Below are positions 55,872 through 64,000 of a stretch of 64,000 nt of DNA, piece by piece (within the stretch, counting starts at the first letter, position 1; each line of letters starts with the position of its first letter). Source of the DNA: Blepharisma japonicum (Eukaryota > Ciliophora > Heterotrichea > Heterotrichida > Blepharismidae); the NCBI GenBank assembly GCA_949751835.1, contig CATKHK010000009.1, positions 62,001 to 126,000 on the forward strand. The letters run 5' to 3'. The notes below the pieces were generated by a model that did no database searches, was not told where the DNA came from, and saw nothing but the letters and a program-made list of their open reading frames with translations. A program made the translations under genes and the position numbers.

Positions 55872-57520
55872 ATGGATGAAGAATTAGTTCCACCTGACTT
55901 TTTGTTAGATCCCCACATGTTTGAAGCTATTTTTTTCCGAAAACAAGGCTGCTATAGCCAGCTTCGACAGCTCGCTTTAGAAGGCCACTTAGGGAGTCTC
56001 CACAATCGATATATTTCATGAAAAATTTTTTTAGGGATATTGCCTGAGAATGGATCTCTTGATGAGTGAATTGCAACTACCCGAAAATTGAGAGAAGCCT
56101 ACAGTATTCTTCAAGATCGTTACACAGTAATATTAATTTAGAAAGTCCAATCAGACAATCTTGATCCTTTAATTTTTAACCCTTTATCTCCTACTTCAAA
56201 TGTAATTTATTATTCAGCTAGAATCCTTGAAACAAGCTTCATGCTGATAATGAATTAAAAGATTTAATTAAACTTGATATAGACAGAACCTTCCAAGACC
56301 GCTTATTATTTCAACACCCTGAAGTAAAAGGCTTGCTTGTGACTGTTTTATTTATATGAGCTAAAGAACACTCAAGTTTGCTATATAAACAAGGGATGAA
56401 TGAGTTATTAGGAATTATTTTTTTTGTAGCCTTTGCTGAACACGCAACAGAAGATATGAGCATTGATCCTGAAGCTGACCAATATTTATCTGAATTAAAT
56501 AGCCCAGCAGGAATTGAAGCTGATATTTATTGAATTTTTGATAGACTTATGGAGATAGGGACTATGGAATTGTTTAACCCAGTTGTGAATATAAAAAAAC
56601 CTGATAAAAATGATGAGCTATTTGCTTTGAGCTACGAAAAGGAGATAAATGATATGGCGAATAAGGATAAAAGCCATGAAAAAGACGCTTCAAGTGTATT
56701 AAGAAGATGCCATCGGATTCATCATACTTTTCTGCAGACTATAGATAGAGAACTATATAATCATATGGAAAACTGTAAAATAGAGCCGAATATTTACTTG
56801 CAAAGATACTTAAGATGCATGCTGACAAGAGAGTTTACATTAGCTGATTCCTTAGTAATTTGGGATGCATTATTTGCCTCACTTGCAGTACCGATACAAA
56901 GAAATAGAGAAATAATTCTATTGGACTTTATGTGTGTAGCGATGTTTATATTTGTAAGGTCACATTGTAAGGTTTATTTAGTATTAGAATGTGATGATTC
57001 AGGGATATTAAGAAGGCTATTAAGATATCCACCTGTTGAAGATGTTCATGTTATTATTAGCTCAGCTTTAAGCTATAAAGAGAAGATGACTAAATCAAGA
57101 CCAAGTGCTATATCAAGAATGGTTTCAACTAGCACCGAGTCTAGGAGAAGCGATATAATTCATGGACATCCTTTGCATTCTCACAGCACAGAAGCAAACT
57201 CTAACTCAAAATCAGAAGATTCATCTCCAGATTTCAAAGAAAGAAACAGAAATTTTCCTACAAGAACAGAAAAAACTGATCCTTTACTTGATACAAACGA
57301 TCCTTCAAATAAGAATTCACCTGTAAAAGTCAGCATAAAAACAATTGAAGAACTGAGTTCTTCAATCCAAGTACTAGGGATACAAATTCAAGAGAATAAT
57401 TTAAATGAAAAAAGTATGAAAGAAGCATTAAAACATTTAATAAGCTTAAAGAACGAGCTGGCAAAAGAAATATCTAAGAAAGATCAGACAAAAACTCCAG
57501 ATCCACTAAGGAGAGTTTAA
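55872..57520 (+). CDS. TBC1D5-like Rab GTPase-activating protein
   Basis: 537-aa protein, exons 55872-56126, 56142-56201 and 56222-57520. The first intron (gtaatattaatttag) is 15 nt; the second (gtaatttattattcagctag) must be 20 nt to keep the frame. The TBC domain matches TBC1D5: RYISWKIFLGILP, DPLIFNPLS then NPWNKLHADNELKDLIKLDI, DRTF (arginine finger), LLYKQGMNELLGII (glutamine finger), LTREFTLADSLVIWDALF and PPVEDVHVIISSAL. UGA-Trp occurs at five or more positions. TBC1D5 regulates RAB7 with retromer on endosomes. The C-terminal 130 residues are charged and disordered. Confidence 0.9.
56127..56141 (+). other. 15-nt intron 1 of the TBC gene
   Basis: gtaatattaatttag; removes an in-frame TAG between LQDRYT and KVQSDN. 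Confidence 0.9.
56202..56221 (+). other. Candidate 20-nt intron 2 of the TBC gene
   Basis: gtaatttattattcagctag. The inner 16-nt version (ending at cag) leads to TAA within eleven codons; the 20-nt version gives NPLSPTSNNPWNKLHADNEL, the expected TBC sequence. Confidence 0.7.
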
Positions 57521-57597
57521 AGTATAAATAATTACTTCTGCTAAGTCTCTGTATTATTTCTTATAATTTAGCTACTTATCGCTAGTAATAACCAAAT

Positions 57598-60500
57598 ATG
57601 GAAATCCAAACATTGCAAGTTGCTTATCACGATGAAACCAATATATGATCATCAATAGAAGGGAACCTTAAAAGCTTTCTCCCTCTAGCTAACATCTCAT
57701 GCTTGGTAAATCAAGTAGACCAACCTTTGCCTCCACTTAATCTCAAATTCGTTCCAAGTAAAGAAGTAATTTGGGAAACTAACATAGAAGATTCATTTCA
57801 AAAGCCTTACCTCTGAATTTGCATTTTTGTATGTGATGATATCGAATTATTTAAATCAGAAACAAAATACAAGCTTGGGGATTTAATTAGCTTTATAATT
57901 TCAAAACAATTGGAATGGCTTGTATTATATGTTCCAACTATTGAAGAAATACCAAAGAAGAAACATAGAAGTTATATGAAAATCTACGATAATATCCAGA
58001 ACTTTTTATTTGCGACATTTGGGGTTAGACAATGTGTAAGATTGTATAACTCAACTAATAAGCAATTTTTTTGGCAGGAGCAGCTTGAAGATAATCCAAT
58101 TTCTTATTTTTCTGAGTTTCTTATCTCTGTGAGTAAAAGCCTAGGGTGCTCCTTAAATAATCGAATTAAAGGATACATAGAAAATTTAGACCAGCCATTA
58201 GATTTTACACACCTTGTTTTGTCAAAAGATGGACTGGCTTTGATTTTTGCAATGATTGGTATGTTTTTGGAATCTAAAGCATGCTACGATAATATTTTAG
58301 AATTTTTAGATAATTTCACCAAAAAATCATTACCTTCTATCTCTTCTGAATCCATAAATAACAATGAAATTACTACAGAGGATTTTCGAACCCATATTAA
58401 ACTAAGCACAGCTGACGAACTAATAATCAGAAAATATATTTTTGCTAACCAAAAAACGCTGCTTAACAGAAGAGAATATTTTATTCAACTAGGAGAAAGC
58501 TGCGTACGCTATATCAATACTTTAATTGAAGTTTTCAGTCCTTTTGAAGAAGAGTACTTAAAAAAATGCGGCGAGCTCTGGATTTATAAAAATTCATTTG
58601 CTATTGCAGAGCAACTCTATGAGAATATTCAATGTAATTATAATACAGCACTTTCTGATGAGGATTATACAAAAATGAGTTTAAAAGAAAACATCGTGGA
58701 TTTGTTACAGATTTCAAAAAGTAGGCTAGAAAGACTGGGGATTGTAATTTTTGGGACCAATGGAATTATTGTAAAATTAATATAGCCTTCTCTAGAAGAT
58801 TTTAAAAGTTTTTTATTCGATGTATCATCCCACGCACTAGAAAATCGAAAAAGCTCGGTTGAAATATTCCAAGATGACGAAGAAGAGGAAGAATATCCAG
58901 GAAAAGTCTCAGAAATCACAAGCAAAACAAAATACCAAGAAATTCTTTTAGAAATGACTGGGAAGCTTTATAACTGCTCACCACAAAAAAGATTATCAAA
59001 TTTTTATAAGGTAGAGCATGGGATTTTACTCACAAAAAAGCACAGATATGAAGAAGGAGCCAAAGTTTTAAGCTCAGCAAATCTAGAAGAATGGACTGGT
59101 TTAGAATATATTGCCCTTTCTCATCTATTTCAATGCTACCTTAAGTCTTTTAAATATTCTGAAGGTTTAGAAACTGCTATAAAAATGTGTAAAAATTCAA
59201 AATACCTATCTGAAAGAGAGGTCACAAAAATATGAAAATCAATTGTCCAAATCAGCCAGGTCTCCCCACAGATTGTAATTCAGTCTATGTCAATTTTTAA
59301 AGTAAATATAGTTGTGAACTCTCATAGGCTGAAACAAGGAGATTTCTTAATTGCGACCTGCTCACTATATAATTATTTGTCGTGTGACGTTAATCCTAAT
59401 CAAATCATTGCACTTTTCTCATATAGCGAAAACCATCAAGAAATGTATTTAAAAGCTGAACAAGGAACGCTATCTCCAGGCCAAAATTCGTTTAATTTAA
59501 CAGGAGTAGTATGATTCCATGGGAAACTTGCATCGTCTGTTTTACTTATTGACATAAATAACGCTCGATTTGAGGTAAGCATGAACAATATCATAGTCCA
59601 AGTTGAGGAAAATACAAGAAGTGTGACTCTAATACACAAAGTGCCTTCTTTATTAGTATATGACCAAGAACAGCTTCTAGCTGTTGAAATATCGACTAGA
59701 CAAGAGTCAATACAAGATGGGGTGCTAGATTTACAAGACTCCAAGGTAAATTATAAGCAGATTTTATGCTCTGCCAATTCAGTTGATTGTATCAGCTACT
59801 CATCAGATGGAAAAACGTCTTTTAAGCTTTCTATGAAAAATTGCAAAATTGAACTTAGAGAATTGCCACCTCAGTCTAGGACATTTATAATATTAGAAAT
59901 TATTGCATGAAGGCCGAGAGAAACTTCAACAAGCCCAAAATCAAGGTCTTCTAGACTTTCAATAGGAAGCTTGGGGAAATCTATTAATGGGTCTATTAAA
60001 AGCTCAGTTTTGAGCCGCCTAAATACGTGCTCTGAAACACATAATTTTACAGCGATTTTAAGATATAGTAAAAATGGGCAGATGAGGGAAGAAATTTCTC
60101 ATTCAGAACTTTCTTATGTGGAGCCTGTCAGGTTGACCAAAAATTTTTATAAAAGAGAAGGAAAATGTTTTCTTCAGTTGATAATATTAAATTGCGCTAG
60201 AATCAGCTTAGAAATATTGCAATGAGAGTTTTCTGGGTGCAGGATTGAGTATGACCCTAACCCAAAAAACCAAAGATTGCGGACAGCTCAGCAGCTGCAT
60301 ATGGTTTTCATTGTAGCTGACATTGAGAAGCCTGTTGTGTATATTCAATACTGTGCAGTTAGGAAGAATGACTCGAGAATGCATGTAGATCCCATTATTG
60401 ATAACAAAATGAGGTATCAAACTTTTACTATGAAAAAAGAATTATTGCCTGAAGAAGTAGCGATCATAAGATGCAGTGAACCTGTATTTTATGGAAAACC

Positions 60501-60771
60501 ATGCTTAATTTACATTACGATTTTTACCACCAAAACAGTGAAGGTAAGGATTGAATGCTCCAAGTACTGAGAATTCCCTCCAGAATGCAACGGAACTTTT
60601 GAAGGGCCTATAGAGGATGAACTGGCTATGGAAATAATCCCCCACCAAGCAGGAACTGTAGAATTGCCAGAAATCGTTGTATGGGTTCACGGAAAACAAG
60701 TGAGGGTGGAAGGAAGTTTCAAAGTTTTTATATTCCCAGGTTCATTTATATCTGCTGAGAAAGATGTTTAG
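57598..60771 (+). CDS. TRAPPC10/Trs130-like TRAPP II subunit
   Basis: 1052-aa protein, exons 57598-58770 and 58786-60771 (intron gtaaaattaatatag). Read with at least seven UGA-Trp codons, including 59233-59235, 59512-59514, 59908-59910, 60223-60225 and 60568-60570. The N-terminal part matches TRAPPC10 (LEWLVLYVP, HRSYMKIYDNIQNFLFATFG, SYFSEFLISVSKSLGCSLNN). Helical repeats follow (YKVEHGILLTKKHRYEEGAK). The C-terminal third is beta-sandwich-like, ending with IEIIPHQAGT-type immunoglobulin-like strands. TRAPP II activates Rab GTPases in Golgi and endosome traffic. The assignment rests on N-terminal similarity and overall layout. Confidence 0.85.
58771..58785 (+). other. 15-nt intron in the TRAPPC10-like gene
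   Basis: gtaaaattaatatag; removes an in-frame TAG between FGTNGII and PSLEDFKSF. Confidence 0.9.
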
Positions 60772-60886
60772 ACGTTTTCTGTATCAATTAACCTTATCAT
60801 CTGAAATAAAAATTCTCAATAATTAATTATATATTTTCTGATTATATTTTGTAAAATCAAATTAATCAATTAAAAACTCAATTTTG

Positions 60887-62848
60887 TTAAATTTTGGGAA
60901 TTTTTCGATATTGTGCTGTAGCATCCAGAAGCTCTTGATCATTCCTTTCCTTCAACTGGTCATTTAAAGAGATAATTTCTTCTTGATAATTATAAAAGTT
61001 CGAAGCAATGACATAATTTGCATGTAGCACGGCTTGAAGTGAATTTCCATTAACTACTTCTCTATTAGCTATTTTTTTTTCTTTTCCTGTAAATTTAGTC
61101 CCTTTGTACACATTTGCTATAAAAATAGTCTTTAAGCTTGCCAAAAACTGATGAGCCCAAGCTGAATTTTCGCATGCTTCTATACAAATAATCCTCATAA
61201 TTTCAAACGCATCTTCAGAGCTAAATAAGTCTAAGCACCCTAAGAGCTCCCTGATTAATAGAAAACAAACAGAGTTTGGCTCCAGCTTTTTCATAGTGTC
61301 TGCTAAGGCTGAAATGCTGATTTTATTGAATTCCATGCCTGAGTTGTATAGTTTTTTTATCCATGAAAAATTTTCCATAAAAATTTTTATGTCTGATTCA
61401 GTGAGGTTTATTAGAGACTCTTGCAAAGAAATATGTATAGGCTTGAAGTAGTAAGGATCAGCTGGATTATTTATTGGGGCATAAGGCTCATTATATGCAA
61501 TTTTTGACTCTTTTCGCTTGAGGAAATTCTGTTTATTTTCGCGTGGGTAACTTACCATATCATTTTTCGAAAAATCAAGAGTTTCTTCAGTTATTTTCAT
61601 TTTTTTGGGCAAATTTATAGAATTTTCAGCTTTTACATTAAACATTCTTTTATAATTAGCCTCGTTTTTAATATTTCTTTGGCCTTTATTAGAAATTACT
61701 TCATTTTGTAAGCTAGTCCTTTGAGGTCGCTGCCGCTTGAGCGGTAAACCTGTGCCATTTGGAACTAGCTTTTCTATCCCATCAATTTTCCTTTGGTTCT
61801 TTAAAGGAGGTCTAGCTTCTTCTATTACATTTTTCATAACTAAACAACTTACAGTTATAGAAGACTGAGCTTGCAATGCCAATAAGGGTTTATTAGCAGC
61901 TTTTTTGTGGGTTTCTAAAATGTGAGAACCATTTTTAGCTTCATTAATTTTGCTTTGCAAATCAAATACTAATTTCTCAAACTTACATTTTTCAAAATTG
62001 CATATGTCAATTATCTTATTGAGATCAGAATTTTCTTTGGAAATTTGGTCAAAACTTACCTTTAAGGTTATGATTTGGTCATTCATGTGGTTTTTGATAT
62101 CTTTTATTTTGCATTCGAACTCTTCCCTGATTTTTTCTTTTTGGTCTTTGAATAGTTGTTCTTGCTCTTTTATAGTACTTCTTAACTCGTTATTTTCGCT
62201 TTCTTTCAAGCTCTGAGATTTCAAAAGGCTATTTTTCTCCAGCTCAAGCTCAAAAACCTGCTTTTCGCTTTTTTCCAGGGAAAAATTCACAGTGAACAAC
62301 TCTTTTTCTTTTACCACCAAGTTATTTTTCAAAGTCTCGATAATCCTCTTCATTTCTTCAAATTTCGCGTTATTTTGCATTTCGCTGTGCTTTATTTGTA
62401 GTTTCATATCTTTAACTTGATCTCCGGCTTCATTAAGTGCAGCTTTTAATTCGACGTTTTCTTTTTCTTTTTTCGAAATCGCCCTTTTGAATTTTTCCTC
62501 TTCTAGCAGCCACCTGTTTCTTTCTTTTGAAAAATCGGTCCTGGTTTGAAGCTGCTCGTTGATTAATTCTTGGCTTTTAAGTTTGCATTGCAATTCTTCA
62601 ATTTTTGTGTTCAATGAGTCTATTACGTGCGGAATCGAGTCTTCTCGTTGTGTAAGCCTTTTAAGTTCACTTGAAAGCTGCTGGTTTTCAAATTCAATTA
62701 ATTTATTTTTGGCATCTTTCGATTGCAAGACTTTAATCAGTCCGGCTTGGTCCAATAAGGAGTTTTTGACCACTAATAAGTTTTCTCTCATTATTTCTGC
62801 GTCAAGTCTTGCTCTGGATAAATCTGGACTCTCACAGTCGAAATCCAT
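60887..62848 (-). CDS. Long coiled-coil protein with helical C-terminal domain, hypothetical
   Basis: 653-aa protein with no introns or UGA codons. Residues 12-310 are an almost continuous coiled coil (heptads through NSLLDQAGLIKVLQSKDAKN and ELRSTIKEQEQLFKDQKEK). A basic disordered linker (345-455) follows, then a helical domain of about 190 residues with LNKISISALADTMKKLEPN-like and SWAHQF-like elements that I do not recognise. It could be a centrosomal, kinetochore or meiotic structural protein; layout alone does not decide. Start at the ATG 62848. Confidence 0.8.
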   Translation of the reverse strand: MDFDCESPDLSRARLDAEIMRENLLVVKNSLLDQAGLIKVLQSKDAKNKLIEFENQQLSSELKRLTQREDSIPHVIDSLNTKIEELQCKLKSQELINEQLQTRTDFSKERNRWLLEEEKFKRAISKKEKENVELKAALNEAGDQVKDMKLQIKHSEMQNNAKFEEMKRIIETLKNNLVVKEKELFTVNFSLEKSEKQVFELELEKNSLLKSQSLKESENNELRSTIKEQEQLFKDQKEKIREEFECKIKDIKNHMNDQIITLKVSFDQISKENSDLNKIIDICNFEKCKFEKLVFDLQSKINEAKNGSHILETHKKAANKPLLALQAQSSITVSCLVMKNVIEEARPPLKNQRKIDGIEKLVPNGTGLPLKRQRPQRTSLQNEVISNKGQRNIKNEANYKRMFNVKAENSINLPKKMKITEETLDFSKNDMVSYPRENKQNFLKRKESKIAYNEPYAPINNPADPYYFKPIHISLQESLINLTESDIKIFMENFSWIKKLYNSGMEFNKISISALADTMKKLEPNSVCFLLIRELLGCLDLFSSEDAFEIMRIICIEACENSAWAHQFLASLKTIFIANVYKGTKFTGKEKKIANREVVNGNSLQAVLHANYVIASNFYNYQEEIISLNDQLKERNDQELLDATAQYRKIPKI

Positions 62849-62928
62849 AGAAATATTATTAGAGATTACCTATCATCAAATTGAATATATGCCATACTTA
62901 GGATCACAGCCTAAATAAAGATTGAGAA

Positions 62929-63210
62929 ATGGGCGCAGAAACTGGTTATTATTTTCTCTTTATCTCTACTATTGGAGTCTTTTACATGTTTGGAATGGGC
63001 TATTTTTTGAGCAAAGATTATAATTATATACCTATTGAAGATAAAGTGGATCATGCGGATGTCTGCTACTGAACTGGAGTCATTTATCTGGCTGTAGCAA
63101 TTTCTTGTATTATTTACTTAAAGAAATTCGCTTCAAATGATCATAGCTTCGATTATCAGACTGATTTGCAAGGAAAAAGCCGTATTAGAATTGGTCCTCA
63201 TTTACGTTAA
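62929..63210 (+). CDS. Small two-TM protein, hypothetical
   Basis: 93 residues, MGAETGYYFLFISTIGVFYM at the start. Two hydrophobic segments (about 7-27 and 48-67) flank a polar loop (KDYNYIPIEDKVDHADVCYW). The Trp is UGA at 63070-63072, so a standard-code reading splits the frame. The C-terminus is polar and basic (GKSRIRIGPHL). Both ends are clean (ATG and TAA), codon use is like the neighbours', and it sits alone between a divergent gene and a convergent one. Family unknown. Confidence 0.7.
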
Positions 63211-63269
63211 CTTAAATAACCATAGAGCTTATCTGGGTTAAAGTAATGCTATTTTTAAACTATTAATGA

Positions 63270-64000
63270 TTAATAATCCAGCTGAGTAAGAAGCGCAGTC
63301 CCTCTCTTAATCCAATGTGATGGTTTATGTGAAGTATGCAGCGGCAAAAGCATAGAAAGCACAAAGTTAGTAGAATGCCCAGTAGTCGACAAAGTCCCTT
63401 GCCTTTTTGATGTCTTATAAACCGGACATTCATATACATGCTTTTTAGGAAGCTCAGCTAATTTTACAGGCCGCAAATGTATAACAGGCATAGGATAATA
63501 CAAAATCTTAGGAAGCGGCTCAGCGACACAGCTTTTTTCGTCATCCCATCTAGCTCCATCTAAATAAAGCCCAGTAACATAACAACCGTCATCAGGCGGA
63601 CTTGAAATATTGTCCTTAGTCTGAGCTTCTGGCAGGACCTCAAAGTCAAAACATAGAGTATCTATTGGGATTTGGTATTTTCTGGAGAAATTTTGCATAG
63701 TCCCTGTAAGGAAAGATTGGGTGAAATAAAACCCAGAAATCCAAAACACAGCAGGTGGGCCGTTATCTAGCCAGTCTTGCATAAATTTGAGGCGGGTAAT
63801 GAAATCGTCAACCCACTGGGCAAGAGGCTTGAGAGAAGGATAAGCCACATTCATCCACATTTCAGGGACTTTGTTATCAAATAAAGCATTTCCTACCTTT
63901 TCTAAGTCTGCAGACATAGTGACAAGCCCTTCTAAAGCGTTTTTAAGCTGCACTACGGAGGTTCTAACAACGTTTAGTAGCCGATTGAACCTGATTAATT
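63270..64000 (-). CDS. Axonemal dynein heavy chain, C-terminal end (5' part beyond window)
   Basis: The last 242 residues of a dynein heavy chain, frame open to the window edge at 64000; stop TAA-type at 63270. It contains the D6/C-terminal-region phrases FNRLLNVVRTSVVQLKNALE, MWMNVAYPSLKPLAQWVDDF, GPPAVFWISGFYFTQSFLTG, YQIPIDTLCFDFEV, GLYLDGARWD and VYKTSKRQGTLSTTGHSTNF. This is the C-terminus of single-headed inner-arm dyneins (DNAH1/3/7/12 type). About 4000 residues should lie to the right of the window. It powers ciliary beating. Confidence 0.95.
   Translation of the reverse strand, partial: LIRFNRLLNVVRTSVVQLKNALEGLVTMSADLEKVGNALFDNKVPEMWMNVAYPSLKPLAQWVDDFITRLKFMQDWLDNGPPAVFWISGFYFTQSFLTGTMQNFSRKYQIPIDTLCFDFEVLPEAQTKDNISSPPDDGCYVTGLYLDGARWDDEKSCVAEPLPKILYYPMPVIHLRPVKLAELPKKHVYECPVYKTSKRQGTLSTTGHSTNFVLSMLLPLHTSHKPSHWIKRGTALLTQLDY

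Noticed and set aside
56202-56217. 16-nt intron choice in the TBC gene
   Set aside because: It shifts the frame to a TAA within eleven codons and destroys TBC homology; the 20-nt form fits.

Overview
The window is AT-rich, gene-dense eukaryotic DNA. It fits a somatic (macronuclear) chromosome of a heterotrich ciliate, most likely Blepharisma or a close relative. Two things point there. First, UGA is read as tryptophan and only UAA and UAG stop. UGA sits at family-invariant Trp positions, such as the GASPGSW motif of the FtsJ methyltransferase at 5291-5293, the DIWSLG motif of the CDPK at 12809-12811, and NF-YC at 51591-51593. Second, in-frame stops inside otherwise perfect genes are removed by tiny GT-AG introns, almost all exactly 15 nt. 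I count 16 clear 15-nt introns, one of 16 nt, and three odd ones of apparently 14, 17 and 20 nt. The genus is inference; the code and the introns are read directly.

Layout, left to right. 0.2-8.6 kb: a degenerate XPD/Rad3 paralogue, a charged HTH-like protein, a myristoylatable PP2C, an MRM2/RrmJ-type rRNA methyltransferase and a long coiled-coil protein whose 5' end is tandemly duplicated. 8.6-10 kb: a gene-poor stretch with coding-like relics. 10-21.7 kb: calcineurin A, a CDPK, a SEC14 protein, two small membrane proteins, an MFS transporter, a MOK-type kinase, PEX7, a SWI3/RSC8 subunit and a nucleoplasmin-like RGG protein. 22-31.5 kb: a small MGC protein, a longin R-SNARE, an EF-hand-like hypothetical, a UBXD8/FAF2-like UBX protein, an alpha/beta hydrolase, centrin, a NEK kinase and a membrane-anchored START protein. 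32-42.5 kb: two hypotheticals meeting tail to tail, the PP2A scaffold, a RecA2-only DEAD-box remnant, a UBC12-like E2 without its cysteine, NF-YB, a 790-aa hypothetical, a second PP2C and a monoglyceride-lipase-like protein. 43-51.9 kb: a degenerate hybrid histidine kinase, HRD1, a 1498-aa type I membrane protein and NF-YC. 52.7-64 kb: a Myb protein, a nucleoside hydrolase, a small BET protein, TBC1D5, TRAPPC10, a coiled-coil protein, a two-TM protein and the C-terminal end of an axonemal dynein heavy chain that runs off the window.

There are no operons; neighbours are mostly unrelated housekeeping genes packed very closely. Functional themes recur: Ca2+ signalling (calcineurin A, CDPK, centrin), phosphatases (two PP2Cs, PP2A-A), ER quality control (HRD1, UBX/UAS protein), membrane traffic (R-SNARE, TBC1D5, TRAPPC10, SEC14, START), CCAAT-binding factor (NF-YB and NF-YC) and chromatin (SWI3, BET, nucleoplasmin-like). 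The most unusual theme is a set of intact, expressed-looking genes whose enzyme families are obvious but whose catalytic motifs are gone: the XPD-like helicase, the UBC12-like E2, the lone RecA2 domain and the histidine kinase. I saw no rRNA, tRNA, CRISPR, telomere repeat, transposon or viral element.
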